A stretch of 64,000 bases of DNA. It comes from Prochlorococcus sp. AG-363-B11 (lineage in GTDB: Bacteria > Cyanobacteriota > Cyanobacteriia > PCC-6307 > Cyanobiaceae). Below the pieces are notes generated by a model that searched no databases, was not told the DNA's origin, and saw only the letters and a list, made by a program, of their open reading frames with translations. Made by a program: the position numbers and the translations under genes. This document shows positions 21,660 to 31,485 of the stretch, piece after piece. Numbering within the stretch: position 1 is the first letter of the stretch; each line of letters begins with the position of its first letter. The stretch lies in contig QCFE01000001.1 in NCBI GenBank assembly GCA_003278425.1, positions 82,420 to 146,419 on the forward strand, read 5' to 3'.

Positions 21660-21838
21660 ATGTCTATACCTCAAAAATTACAAGCTTTCTAAATGAGTTT
21701 AGAGTTGACATTACTAATGATTCCTCCAATTCTGAAACGATTTAATTAAAAAAGCTAATCGTATTACTTCCAAATTATAATTAATCGAATAAAACTGAAT
21801 TTTCTTGAAAAGTAGGGAACACCAAACCAATCATTCAT

Positions 21839-22441
21839 ATGAACCGATCAAAAGGTCAAGGGGAATTATTTACTCAGGAACAATTCTATAAAAATCCAAT
21901 CTCAATCAACGATGATTTTTGCTTTTCGAAAGATCTCATAAGAGCATGGCAAAAACAAATTCACACTTACCAAGAACCTCATTTTAAAAACGAAGAAAAA
22001 ACTCCTGTCCAACAATCTATTTTTCAAACCATTGGAATTGAATCAAGTGAGGTCAGCCCTAATCCACAAAACCTAGTTCCTTTGCCACTTAATTTCTGGC
22101 GATGGCCCCAACCCCCTCATAACGGTCCATCTATATACATAGTCATGGACAAGCCTAAAGCTCTAAGTTCTCATATTCTTCTTTATATTGGTGAAACTAT
22201 TGCATCAGAAAAGCGATGGAAAGGAGACCATGATTGTAAGCAATATCTTCAAGCGTATTCAGAAGCTTGTAATAAGGCTGGATTAAAAACTCAATTAAGC
22301 ATTCGTTTTTGGAAGGATGTACCACAAGAAACGAGATGCAGGAGAGATTTAGAACAAAAACTTATTCAAAAATGGCTCCCAGCATTTAATAAAGAAACCA
22401 GAAGTATATGGAACACACCTTTTACAAACTTTAATCCTTGA
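21839..22441 (+). CDS. GIY-YIG-like domain protein of cyanobacteria
   Basis: The 200-aa protein has a central GIY-YIG-like nuclease fold. SIYIV stands for the GIY strand and LLYIGET for YIG, then an RW pair (SEKRWKGDHDC), and a late Glu in RRDLEQKLIQKWLPAFNKE that would be the metal ligand. The N-terminal 90 residues are a cyanobacterial extension. Such proteins are annotated as GIY-YIG nuclease family, but no substrate is known. It is followed 37 bp later by pepA. Confidence 0.78.
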   Translation: MNRSKGQGELFTQEQFYKNPISINDDFCFSKDLIRAWQKQIHTYQEPHFKNEEKTPVQQSIFQTIGIESSEVSPNPQNLVPLPLNFWRWPQPPHNGPSIYIVMDKPKALSSHILLYIGETIASEKRWKGDHDCKQYLQAYSEACNKAGLKTQLSIRFWKDVPQETRCRRDLEQKLIQKWLPAFNKETRSIWNTPFTNFNP

Positions 22442-22478
22442 GATAAACAGTTAGCATTATTAGACAACCAAAAAGCAC

Positions 22479-23951
22479 ATGCAAATCTCAGTAAAAAATA
22501 AGAATCTTCGCGATTGGTCAGGGTCAGTTCTTGTAATAGGAATATTTGAAGGGGACATTCAATTACAACTTGAGCTCTTAGCAGGAATATTCGATATTGC
22601 ATTATTAACAAGTCACCTAGAAACAAATGATTTTTCTGGAAAGGTTGGGGAAAAAGTCCATCTTCAAATTCTAGGAAGATCGCCTCAAAAACTAGTCTTT
22701 ATAGGTCTTGGGGATACCACAAAGCTCATGTTAAATGACCTTCGTGAAGGAGCTGTGCTTGCCGCAAGGGAAGCCTTCGATTCAGAAGGATCCATGGGTG
22801 TTCTATTCCCTTGGGAGCAATTTGACTCAAAAATTGCTGCAAAAGCAGTAACGGAATCTATTAGGCTTTCTTTTTTTAAGGATCAACGCTTTCAAAGCGA
22901 TCCAAAACCTCGAAAGCAACCAATCGCAATTGATTTAATTGGAATCTCAGAAAATATTGATACCACTATTAAAGAAGTAAATTCGATTTGTGCAGGCGTA
23001 GAACTTGCAAGAGAACTTGTGGGTGCCCCACCTAATGAATTGACACCAGAATGCTTGGCAAAGAAGGCTATTCAAATTGCAAAAGAATTTAAATTGGAAT
23101 ACAAAATCCTTAATAGAAAGGATTGCGAAAAAGAAGGCATGGGAGCCTACCTAGCAGTTGCTCAAGGTTCTGACTTAGATCCCAAATTCATTCATCTAAT
23201 CTATAAACCTTCCGGACAAATTCTACGCAAAGTTGTACTCGTAGGGAAAGGGCTAACCTTTGATTCCGGAGGATATAACTTAAAAGTAGGAGCGTCTAAA
23301 ATAGAAATGATGAAATACGATATGGGTGGAAGTGCTTCTGTGCTTGGTGCAGCTCGCTCAATAGGAGAAATTGCACCAAAAGGAACAGAAGTTCACTTCA
23401 TAGTTGCATCCTGTGAAAACATGGTTAACGGGTCTGCCGTTCACCCTGGAGATATAATAAAAGCCTCTAATGGCACAACCATTGAGATAAATAATACTGA
23501 TGCAGAAGGAAGATTGACACTTGCTGACGCACTAATCTATGCATGCAAGCTAAAACCTGATGTGATAGTTGACTTAGCAACACTTACTGGCGCATGCGTA
23601 ATTGCTTTAGGAGAGCAAATTGCAGGTCTATGGGCTAATGACGATATGCTGGCAAATCAATTAAAAGAAGCGTCAAGTTGTTGTGGTGAAAATCTTTGGC
23701 GCATGCCTCTCCATTCCAGTTATAAAGAAGGCCTAAAATCTATGCTCGCAGATATTAAAAACACTGGTCCTAGAGCTGGTGGATCGATCACTGCTGCTCT
23801 GTTTCTAAGAGAATTTATTGAAGAAGGTATATCATGGGCACATATTGATATTGCTGGTCCTTGTTGGTCTGACAAAGGTTATGGATCTAATCCTGCAGGA
23901 GCGACTGGGTTTGGTGTGAAGACCCTTGTTAATTGGGCATGCAATCAATAA
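22479..23951 (+). CDS. pepA: Leucyl aminopeptidase (M17)
   Basis: A cytosolic zinc/manganese aminopeptidase that releases N-terminal residues and recycles peptides. The M17 signature NTDAEGRLTLADAL is present, together with the metal-binding LVGKGLTFDSGGYNLK and the upstream MMKYDMGGSASVLG. The N-terminal macro-like domain spans residues about 1-165. The 490-aa length is normal. It is the last gene of this plus-strand pair. Confidence 0.96.
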   Translation: MQISVKNKNLRDWSGSVLVIGIFEGDIQLQLELLAGIFDIALLTSHLETNDFSGKVGEKVHLQILGRSPQKLVFIGLGDTTKLMLNDLREGAVLAAREAFDSEGSMGVLFPWEQFDSKIAAKAVTESIRLSFFKDQRFQSDPKPRKQPIAIDLIGISENIDTTIKEVNSICAGVELARELVGAPPNELTPECLAKKAIQIAKEFKLEYKILNRKDCEKEGMGAYLAVAQGSDLDPKFIHLIYKPSGQILRKVVLVGKGLTFDSGGYNLKVGASKIEMMKYDMGGSASVLGAARSIGEIAPKGTEVHFIVASCENMVNGSAVHPGDIIKASNGTTIEINNTDAEGRLTLADALIYACKLKPDVIVDLATLTGACVIALGEQIAGLWANDDMLANQLKEASSCCGENLWRMPLHSSYKEGLKSMLADIKNTGPRAGGSITAALFLREFIEEGISWAHIDIAGPCWSDKGYGSNPAGATGFGVKTLVNWACNQ

Positions 23952-23983
23952 ACACTAAGTTAATTACTCAACATGTCTTACTG

Positions 23984-24199
23984 CTAAGAAGCTTTAGGGA
24001 AAATGGTTTGTCTACAAATCGAATCTCTTCGTTCTTCTAGAAAAGAATTTTCCGGTTTCTCCAAACAATGAATCTGCCAACTGGCTTTCTTAGAAGAAGT
24101 CAATAGAATACGCTGAAGATCATCAGATGCATGTTTTGTAGTCAAATATGGTCCAATGTATCTTTTTGAAAAACCATCTTGAATAATTACTAAATACAC
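23984..24199 (-). CDS. Small conserved cyanobacterial protein, unknown
   Basis: The 71-aa protein has no membrane segment. It reads like a compact beta-alpha-beta fold (YLVIIQDGFSKRYIGPYLTTKHASDDLQRIL) with two cysteines, one in SWQIHCLEK and one in SICRQT. Similar short proteins occur in marine picocyanobacteria. No function is known. Convergent with pepA. Confidence 0.65.
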   Translation of the reverse strand: MYLVIIQDGFSKRYIGPYLTTKHASDDLQRILLTSSKKASWQIHCLEKPENSFLEERRDSICRQTIFPKAS

Positions 24200-24321
24200 T
24201 TCCCCTCCATAAATTCTTGATAGATATTATTTTCCTAAAGAGAAATTAAAACTCAAATTTCAAAGATCTTAATCTCAAAACACATTTATTTATTATTTTC
24301 TTAAGATTTTAGGTGTAAATA

Positions 24322-24954
24322 TCATTTCACCCAATCAATACCCCTGCTAGCATTCTCGCCCCAAACTTCTTCTAATCGCTGATCTCTTTGACAACTATAC
24401 CTATAAAATTTGTATTTAATAGTATTTCGTTCTGCATAATTTTGATGATAATCTTCTGCTAGCCAAAATTCACTTGCAGGTTGAATTTTAACGCCTAACT
24501 TATTGAGAGAGATTGATAATTCTTTTGCTGCTTTTTCTAAGCTTAAATTAGCAGAATTCATCTGTAATTCATCACTAAAGAAAATTACTGGGCGATATGA
24601 GTCACCTCTATCACAAAACTGGCCTGAGGAGTCATAGGGGTCTATATTTCTCCAATAACTTCTCAATAAGTTCTCATAACTTAGCTCTAAAGAATCATAC
24701 AAAACCCTAACAGCTTCTTGGTGACCTTTATGATTTCTATAGGAAGGGTTATCAATTTGCCCTCCTGTATAGCCACTTTGAACAGATATAACTCCAGGCA
24801 ATTCCTCTAAATCATGCTCTAAACACCAAAAACATCCACCTGCGAAAATAGCCATTTCTTCTAATGCTTTTACAGAAGCAACAGGCGTAAATAAAATCAA
24901 ACATCCCATTAAAAAAGGGAAATAGGTTTTAAATATTTTCCCTAATAAATTCAT
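24322..24954 (-). CDS. msrA: Peptide methionine-S-sulfoxide reductase with signal peptide
   Basis: MsrA repairs oxidised methionine in proteins. The catalytic motif [17 protein letters not shown] and the GYTGG element are present, and the [10 protein letters not shown] strand is typical. An N-terminal hydrophobic stretch ([25 protein letters not shown]) looks like a signal peptide, so this copy is probably exported to the periplasm or thylakoid lumen. Its start overlaps the lpxB stop (ATGA), placing it at the end of the envelope operon. Confidence 0.92.
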   Translation of the reverse strand: MNLLGKIFKTYFPFLMGCLILFTPVASVKALEEMAIFAGGCFWCLEHDLEELPGVISVQSGYTGGQIDNPSYRNHKGHQEAVRVLYDSLELSYENLLRSYWRNIDPYDSSGQFCDRGDSYRPVIFFSDELQMNSANLSLEKAAKELSISLNKLGVKIQPASEFWLAEDYHQNYAERNTIKYKFYRYSCQRDQRLEEVWGENASRGIDWVK

Positions 24955-26126
24955 TGTTCGACTAAATCCATAATTTCTTTAGCTGCCCTTTGTGTAACCC
25001 CAGCCTCACCCAAATCCATTCTTAGCCTTTTATAACCTTCTAGTATTCTTGTACGATAGGACTCATTATCTAATAAAGACGAAGCCAAAGAGTAGATTCC
25101 ATGAGCTGTAAATTCCTTTTGCACAAGTTCTGGAACTAATCTTTCATTTAATAAAAGATTTACAGGCGAAATATGATCCACATGAAAATTAAGTAATTTC
25201 TTAGCTACAAATGCAGTAACTCTACTTACTTTATAAGCAACAATTTGAGGAATAGAGTGAAGTGCTAATTCCATATTAATAGTTCCAGATTTAGCAAGAG
25301 CAAGTTCAGCAACTTTAAATAAGCTTGGTTTTAATTGATCTGAATCTTTTGCAGGAACAACCATACCAGTTACACCAGAGTCTTCCAATGCTTTATTAAG
25401 ATAATCCTCAAAACTTTCTTGACCAGCAGGTAGTAAAACGAAGATTGAGGGGTCATCTTTTTGTAGCAAATAAGCAGCTTTAAGAAATGTAGGCAATAAA
25501 TAGCGTAATTCTTGAGACCTCGAAGCTGGTAGAACTAACAAGAATCTGAGAGAAGTATCAATCCCTAATTTTTTACAGGCTTCATTTCGATCAGGAAACT
25601 TTTTTAAAGTATCAAGCATTGGGTGCCCTACCCATGTAACATTTCCTCCTCTAGATGAATAAAAATCAGCTTCTTTACGAAATATTGCCAATATTTTGTC
25701 AGTAAAACTAATAAGATCAGTTGAGCCCCCCTCTCCTATCCTCCAGGCCCATTCTTGAGGGGCAATATAATAAATAATTGGAATAGATGGAAGTAATTGA
25801 CGTACTTTATTTCCAAGTCTGATATTGGGTCCCATATAATCAATCAAAACTACAGCATCTGGTGGGCAATTAACTAATAAATCATCAACTTTCTTTTGGG
25901 CTTTAAGAGTAGGTATTAAATAAGGCAAAGTCTCCCAAAAACCAATCGCTCCTATAGAAGCTGTATTTGTAATAAGTTCAGCTCCAGCCTTCTCCATACG
26001 CTGACCACCAAGGGCAACTACTTTTAAAGACACCGAGCGTCTTTGAGACTCTTTCAAAAGAGCCTCAACTAACAAGCCTCCTTGCAAATCTCCCGAAACC
26101 TCCCCAGTACTTATAAGCAAGCGCAT
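24951..26126 (-). CDS. lpxB: Lipid-A-disaccharide synthase
   Basis: LpxB joins two acylated glucosamines (UDP-diacylglucosamine and lipid X) in lipid A synthesis at the inner face of the plasma membrane. The 391-aa GT19 protein shows [12 protein letters not shown] at the N-terminus, [30 protein letters not shown], and [12 protein letters not shown] near the sugar-nucleotide site. It follows lpxA by 3 bp and overlaps msrA by 4 bp. Confidence 0.95.
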   Translation of the reverse strand: MRLLISTGEVSGDLQGGLLVEALLKESQRRSVSLKVVALGGQRMEKAGAELITNTASIGAIGFWETLPYLIPTLKAQKKVDDLLVNCPPDAVVLIDYMGPNIRLGNKVRQLLPSIPIIYYIAPQEWAWRIGEGGSTDLISFTDKILAIFRKEADFYSSRGGNVTWVGHPMLDTLKKFPDRNEACKKLGIDTSLRFLLVLPASRSQELRYLLPTFLKAAYLLQKDDPSIFVLLPAGQESFEDYLNKALEDSGVTGMVVPAKDSDQLKPSLFKVAELALAKSGTINMELALHSIPQIVAYKVSRVTAFVAKKLLNFHVDHISPVNLLLNERLVPELVQKEFTAHGIYSLASSLLDNESYRTRILEGYKRLRMDLGEAGVTQRAAKEIMDLVEQ

Positions 26127-26129
26127 AAA

Positions 26130-26984
26130 TTAGTTTTTGTGGGAATTCAAGTAAGGCATAGGTCCTCTCCTACCCTGCTCTATTGATGCTTCAAGAAACT
26201 GACAGAAATCTTTAGCTGCTTTAAAAAGCTTTTTCTCCTGGGCTAATTGCAAGCCTTTCTTATAAATATGTCCAGATTTATAAATTAAATTCCAAGTTTC
26301 TTGCAATTGCTTGAACTCTTCTGGATTCTGGCTATCCAAGCCTCTCCTTCGAATTCCAACACGGTTTAAACCACGGACTCTTCCAGGATGACCTTCCACC
26401 AAGCAGTAAGGTGGCACATCCCTATCTACTCTTGTCATACCCCCTACCATTGCAAGAGATCCAATATGGACAAACTGATGAATGCCTAAAGAACCACCAA
26501 TAACAGCCTTGTCCTCAATAACAACTTCTCCAGCGACCTGAACACTATTAGAAATAACTACTTCATTACCAATGTCACAACCATGAGCGATATGTGTATA
26601 AGCCATCAAAAGACTACTGTTGCCAATTTTAGTCTGTTCGCCATCATTAGTTGCTCTATTAATAGTTACACACTCACGAAAAGTATTATTATCTCCAATC
26701 ACAACTTCTGTAGGGGCTCCTTGGTATTTCAAATCTTGAGGTTCAAGCCCTATACAAGCTCCAGGGAAAATTTTATTAGACGAGCCAATATTTACTCTTC
26801 CATCAAGAACAACATTAGGACCAATAATAGTCTTTTTACCTACTTTAACTTCTGGTCCAATAACTGCACCAGCCCCTACTATGACACCTCTTTCAAGTTC
26901 AGCTTTGGGATGAACAATTGCTGAAGGATGAATTTCTGCTGCTGAGTCATTACTCATCTCAGGCGAAAATTTAATGTTTTCCAT
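26130..26984 (-). CDS. lpxA: UDP-N-acetylglucosamine acyltransferase
   Basis: LpxA adds the first 3-hydroxyacyl chain to UDP-GlcNAc in lipid A synthesis. The left-handed beta-helix hexapeptide repeats begin at IHPSAIVHPKAELERGVIVG and run through about residue 195. The catalytic His region MAYTHIAHGCDIGNEVVISN and the C-terminal helical part (LNRVGIRRRGLDS) fit. 284 aa. ATG 26984 gives MENIKFSPEM; an alternative ATG is nine codons in. Confidence 0.95.
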   Translation of the reverse strand: MENIKFSPEMSNDSAAEIHPSAIVHPKAELERGVIVGAGAVIGPEVKVGKKTIIGPNVVLDGRVNIGSSNKIFPGACIGLEPQDLKYQGAPTEVVIGDNNTFRECVTINRATNDGEQTKIGNSSLLMAYTHIAHGCDIGNEVVISNSVQVAGEVVIEDKAVIGGSLGIHQFVHIGSLAMVGGMTRVDRDVPPYCLVEGHPGRVRGLNRVGIRRRGLDSQNPEEFKQLQETWNLIYKSGHIYKKGLQLAQEKKLFKAAKDFCQFLEASIEQGRRGPMPYLNSHKN

Positions 26985-26991
26985 TTTCTCA

Positions 26992-27450
26992 TCAATCCAC
27001 CAAGGAGAACATCAACTCACCTGAACAGGCTAATTTCCCTGCCACTCTGGCCTCTCCCTTTACTTTGCCAAAACGTTGCCTTTTAATGCTCATTAATTCG
27101 CAATTTATAAGCAGCTGATCTCCAGGAACTACTGGGCGACGAAATCGAACACTATCAATACCAGCAAAAACAAACAGGCCCTTAGGGATATCAGGCATCT
27201 GAGTGACAATTAAACCACCAACCTGTGCCATAGCCTCAACAATTAAGACACCTGGCATTAAGGGTCTACCAGGGAAATGGCCTTGAAAGTGAGGCTCATT
27301 GATAGTCACATTTTTAATGGCAGTTGCGCTTTTCCCAGCCTCATAATCAACAACACGGTCAACCAAAGCAAAAGGATAACGATGAGGGAGAAGCCCCATT
27401 ATCTCCTCATTGGTTAAAACAACGGAAGGGGTATCAGAAGAATTAGTCAA
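26992..27450 (-). CDS. fabZ: 3-hydroxyacyl-ACP dehydratase FabZ
   Basis: FabZ dehydrates 3-hydroxyacyl-ACP in fatty acid elongation and balances the hydroxyacyl pool shared with lipid A synthesis. The hot-dog catalytic motif is [23 protein letters not shown] with His and Glu. 152 aa. The start is TTG at 27450 (reads [12 protein letters not shown]), and it overlaps the lpxC end by 8 bases. Confidence 0.95.
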   Translation of the reverse strand: MTNSSDTPSVVLTNEEIMGLLPHRYPFALVDRVVDYEAGKSATAIKNVTINEPHFQGHFPGRPLMPGVLIVEAMAQVGGLIVTQMPDIPKGLFVFAGIDSVRFRRPVVPGDQLLINCELMSIKRQRFGKVKGEARVAGKLACSGELMFSLVD

Positions 27451-28309
27451 GGCAAGTTTCTGTTAAGGAACATTCTAGAGAGAGAGATTCTGCAAGTTGA
27501 GCATGCAGCGCATGAGAACCTCTGTAAACCAAAACCTGAGCTTTAGGCAACCCAACAAGCGCCAAGTCGCCTACCAAATCCAATAGCTTATGTCGAACAG
27601 GTTCATCAGTGAATCTCAAAGGAGGATTCAGCCAAGAATTACCATCGCAGACTAATGAATTGTTTAAATTACCTCCTTTAATTAATCCTGCCTCTATTAA
27701 ATTATCTATTTGATCCTTAAAACCAAATGTTCTTGCAGGTGCAAGATGTTTTACAAAAGACCTTGGAGTTAGTTCCAAAGAAAACTGCTGCCTACCTATA
27801 GCGGGATAAGGGAAATCAATCATGCCTATCAAATGAAAACTTTCAGAAGGTATTGCTGTGATTACACTAGAACCTTTATGTATCACTAAAGGCTTTTTTA
27901 CAACGGGCGAACGGTTATTAGAAGTATCCAAAGGCAATATCCCTACTTCTTGAATTGCCTCAACCCATCCAATTGATGAGCCATCTAAAAGGGGTATCTC
28001 ATTACCAGAAACCTTAATATGAACATGAGTCAAACCACAACCAACAAGTGCAGCCAATAGATGTTCAACAGTTGACAACCTATGACTTCCTAAAACAAGT
28101 GTCGTACATAATTGACTATTAACCACTTGAGCTGGGCTAAGCCTAATAGGAGAGTCGGAGGAATTCGTCCAGGATAAATAAAAGCCTACTTCTTCAGATG
28201 GGCAAAGAGAGACTTCTGATTGTTCACCACTATGCAAACAAACACCCTTTCGAGTGACAATTCCTCCAAGAGTCCAAGAATTATCATAATTTTCAGGCAA
28301 CCACTCCAC
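27443..28309 (-). CDS. lpxC: UDP-3-O-acyl-N-acetylglucosamine deacetylase
   Basis: LpxC is the zinc deacetylase that commits the precursor to lipid A. Motifs are the zinc His in [24 protein letters not shown] and the second zinc site [14 protein letters not shown] (HKxxD). Two starts are possible: GTG 28309, one base after the bamA stop, or TTG 28333, which overlaps bamA by 23 bases. I prefer GTG 28309 because the family part begins at [17 protein letters not shown]. Confidence 0.93.
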   Translation of the reverse strand: MEWLPENYDNSWTLGGIVTRKGVCLHSGEQSEVSLCPSEEVGFYLSWTNSSDSPIRLSPAQVVNSQLCTTLVLGSHRLSTVEHLLAALVGCGLTHVHIKVSGNEIPLLDGSSIGWVEAIQEVGILPLDTSNNRSPVVKKPLVIHKGSSVITAIPSESFHLIGMIDFPYPAIGRQQFSLELTPRSFVKHLAPARTFGFKDQIDNLIEAGLIKGGNLNNSLVCDGNSWLNPPLRFTDEPVRHKLLDLVGDLALVGLPKAQVLVYRGSHALHAQLAESLSLECSLTETCLD

Positions 28310-28310
28310 A

Positions 28311-30536
28311 CTAAAACTTCCAGCCAAACCCAATATTATATCGCCAATCTCCTTTTAGATCTTTATTTGCTGCCTCTATTCGTAAAGGTCCAACAGGGGT
28401 GTTAAAAGACAAACCCGAACCTACAGAATATCCAGAACCTTGTTTCCCTAAAAGTTCCCCTGGATTACCTGGAACGTCCTTCTGGGAGCCAAAATCAGTA
28501 CCTGCATCTACAAAGATATTTGCCGAAATCATTCTCCACAAAGGGACTCGATATTCTGCAGATGCTTCACCAAAATTCCTAGCCACAGCCAAGTCACAGG
28601 AACTCCAACCTCTAATTGACTTAGAACCGCCTAAGCAAAATGCTTCATAAGGAGGTAAATCTCCCAAAATTGCTCCTGCTTTAAGCTGAAAAGCAATCGT
28701 TTGAGAACAAGAAGAATTCTTCCCTTTCTTTACTCTGCAATCTTTATGAAACTTCAACCAATTAAGCGGAATAAAATAAGAATAACTAGCCTTGCTTCGG
28801 TTAAAGGTTGGAGAATCCGTCCCAATAGAAATGTATTGCTCAGAACCTAAGCTAAAAAAGCTTCCAGAAGTAGGGTTTCTTCGATTATTTAATTTATTGT
28901 GTGTCATTGCTCCTCTAAATCCAACAAGAGTATTTTCCTTTGCACAATTAAAGGCAATACAAATAACATCATTATTTGATGCAGAGTTACTTGAGTAATT
29001 AGAACTTAAGGCACCGTAAGGTCTATCTTCAGAAGAGTAATCAATTGGTTTAACTTTTTGAAAATCCATTCCCAAAAGGACGCTCCAAGGAGCTTTCTTA
29101 AATGGGTCACCACCATTTAAAGGCCTGGAAAAAGAAAAATTTCCACCAGTCCTTTGCAAAAGAACTGAGTCACCTTCATAATCAAACCAACTAGTATTTG
29201 GATCACTAGCTTTAGCTACTGGTACAGAACTAAAGGCTTCTCCATTTATACCAGAGTGTGCAAAATCAATATCATAAACTGTTGAAGAAGAGCTAGATCC
29301 TGGGACCTGATAGTAATCACTTACCCCTAAGATATTCGTTTTAGAACCTCTAAATTCCTGTGGGACATCTCTACTAATGAAAACAGAAGTACGAAAAGCA
29401 GTCCTATATTTATCTCCTTTGATCCATGGATCTGCTAAAGAAAAGCTTATTAGTGCGCCATATTCACCATAAGTAAAATTTAAATCACTGGACCAAGACC
29501 TACCGAATAAATTCTTTTCCTGAAGTCCTGCTGAGCCAAAAAAACCTTGGGATCCACTATATCCAATTCCACCAGTAAGAGAACCTGTCCTCTGTTCTGT
29601 AATTCCTAAAACTATACTTATTTTTCCAGGTTCTCCAGCAACTGGCTTTAAAGTAACTTTAATATCACTAAAAAGAGAAAGTCCATATAGTCTTTTGATG
29701 TCAGATTCAAGACTTTTCCTGTTAAATATTAACCCAGGTTTACTAATAAGTTCTCTATCAATAACCCATTGTTTCGTCTTACCTCTTACGGGCTTTCCAT
29801 TATCCCTAATTGTATTGCCTTCTTCATCTAGGAAGACAACCTGAATATCTTTAATAGTGCCTTCTTGAACTCGTAATTGAACTTTACCGCTGGCTGTGAT
29901 TCGATTTGGCCCAGAAATTCTTGCAAGAGAGTATCCTTTCTCTGAATACCAAGCCTTCAACTTATTCATACGCAACTTTAAAACATTAAGGTTCAAAGTC
30001 TTTCCAAAATCACTTTTAAAAATATCTTGAATAACCTTTTTTGTAAGAATAGAGTTAGGAGGATCAATTGCAACCTCAGTAAATACAGGGTTAGGTTTTA
30101 CATCTACTTTGAGCTTTACTCCAAGAGGTGTATCAACTGGATCAATTTCTAAGCCTGAGAACCAACCAGTCGCATAAATTGAATTTAAATCTCTCTTAAC
30201 TTCTAATCTGCTTACTCTACTTCCAGGTCTGATGCTCATTGCATCATAAGCTGCATACTCCAGACGCACCTTCTCTGGATGATCTTCAAGACCAGTAATA
30301 ACAACCTCAGAAATTAGAACCAATTCATCTTTAGGGCTCTCCTTTAAAGAACCTTCATCGGATTTTGAATCTGCAATTTCAAATTTGTCGTAATTTAAAA
30401 GTAAATTATCAAGATTAATTTTATTTTTTAAAAACCCTGCATTAGCTGTACCTCCCATTAAAGGAATGGTGAATGCTAATAGATATGCTCCTCTGCAAAA
30501 TAGTCTCATTGAATTTACGGCAGTAATTCCTTTCAT
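28311..30536 (-). CDS. bamA: BamA/Omp85 outer membrane assembly protein
   Basis: An Omp85 protein that inserts beta-barrels into the outer membrane. A signal peptide is present (MRLFCRGAYLLAFTIPLMGG), then three POTRA-type repeats (about residues 70-320, including VRLEYAAYDAMSIRPGSRV and ITASGKVQLRVQEG). A C-terminal barrel ends in the phenylalanine-terminal signature YNIGFGWKF. The loop motif with SIRGW is present. 741 aa from ATG 30536; ATG 30509 would remove nine residues and begin exactly at the signal peptide. First gene of the lpx operon. Confidence 0.93.
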   Translation of the reverse strand: MKGITAVNSMRLFCRGAYLLAFTIPLMGGTANAGFLKNKINLDNLLLNYDKFEIADSKSDEGSLKESPKDELVLISEVVITGLEDHPEKVRLEYAAYDAMSIRPGSRVSRLEVKRDLNSIYATGWFSGLEIDPVDTPLGVKLKVDVKPNPVFTEVAIDPPNSILTKKVIQDIFKSDFGKTLNLNVLKLRMNKLKAWYSEKGYSLARISGPNRITASGKVQLRVQEGTIKDIQVVFLDEEGNTIRDNGKPVRGKTKQWVIDRELISKPGLIFNRKSLESDIKRLYGLSLFSDIKVTLKPVAGEPGKISIVLGITEQRTGSLTGGIGYSGSQGFFGSAGLQEKNLFGRSWSSDLNFTYGEYGALISFSLADPWIKGDKYRTAFRTSVFISRDVPQEFRGSKTNILGVSDYYQVPGSSSSSTVYDIDFAHSGINGEAFSSVPVAKASDPNTSWFDYEGDSVLLQRTGGNFSFSRPLNGGDPFKKAPWSVLLGMDFQKVKPIDYSSEDRPYGALSSNYSSNSASNNDVICIAFNCAKENTLVGFRGAMTHNKLNNRRNPTSGSFFSLGSEQYISIGTDSPTFNRSKASYSYFIPLNWLKFHKDCRVKKGKNSSCSQTIAFQLKAGAILGDLPPYEAFCLGGSKSIRGWSSCDLAVARNFGEASAEYRVPLWRMISANIFVDAGTDFGSQKDVPGNPGELLGKQGSGYSVGSGLSFNTPVGPLRIEAANKDLKGDWRYNIGFGWKF

Positions 30537-30594
30537 TGCTTTTTCTAGGATAAACCTAAGAAGATAAAATTAACTAATTTTGTTTTCATGTTTT

Positions 30595-31329
30595 CTAAGA
30601 AGAAAATCCCTTTATCCTTCTAAGCACTTCACTGTAACCCTCTAGGACTCCTCCAAGATCCCTACGAAATCGATCTTTATCAAGGATTCGATCTTCTTGA
30701 TCATAAGTATTTAAATCCCAAATTCTACAACTATCAGGACTTATTTCATCAGCCACTACGAGTTGTCCATTTTTTGTGACACCCATTTCCAACTTAAAGT
30801 CAACGAGTAAGAGGTTGATCTTTTTAAAAAATTCCTGCAAGTAGCTATTTACAGTAAGTGCAAGCGTTTTTATCTCCGACAACGTAGTAGAAGAGACTAA
30901 ACCTAATAATTTTATTCTTTCATCAGTTAATAGTGGGTCTCCCAAGTCATCATCTTTATAATACAAATCTAAAAGAGGGTTAAGAAGGGTTGTACCGGAT
31001 TTTATAGGCGTCTCTTTGCACAATGACCCACTAGCAACATTGCGAATGACAATTTCCAATGGGATTACTTCTACCCTCTGAACTAACATCCAAGCGTCAT
31101 CATTTAAATCTAAATAGTGAGTAGGTACTCCTTTGCTTTCTAAAAACCTAAAGATGCAGGCTGAAATTTGACAGTTCAAGCTTCCTTTCCCCTCAAATTG
31201 AGCATGTTTTTTAGCATTAAAAGCAGTGGCATCATTCTTAAAATGAACTAGATACTCATCTGGATGACTCGTCTCATAAACTTGTTTTGCTTTTCCTTCA
31301 TAAAGAAGAGATCCATAAGCTGATGCCAT
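30595..31329 (-). CDS. purC: SAICAR synthetase
   Basis: PurC ligates aspartate to CAIR in de novo purine synthesis. The family signatures are [12 protein letters not shown] at the N-terminus, [38 protein letters not shown], and [17 protein letters not shown] near the C-terminus. 244 aa. It starts 156 bp from the divergent purD, so the two purine genes share an intergenic control region. Confidence 0.96.
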   Translation of the reverse strand: MASAYGSLLYEGKAKQVYETSHPDEYLVHFKNDATAFNAKKHAQFEGKGSLNCQISACIFRFLESKGVPTHYLDLNDDAWMLVQRVEVIPLEIVIRNVASGSLCKETPIKSGTTLLNPLLDLYYKDDDLGDPLLTDERIKLLGLVSSTTLSEIKTLALTVNSYLQEFFKKINLLLVDFKLEMGVTKNGQLVVADEISPDSCRIWDLNTYDQEDRILDKDRFRRDLGGVLEGYSEVLRRIKGFSS

Positions 31330-31485
31330 TAAATTCCTTTTTACCTCAACTAAACGCTAGTAAGTTAAATAGTAGAAAAACAATAAAATTGAGGGAAGCA
31401 AGCAAAATTGATTTTTGAAGAAGCACTATCTCTAATCAAAAAGCTAATTGCAACCTTAAATTTTAGCCAATACATCTAAATTATT

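Noticed and set aside
26583..26924. 113-codon plus-strand frame over lpxA
   Set aside because: Low-complexity Ser/Asn/Ile-rich shadow of the lpxA hexapeptide repeats.
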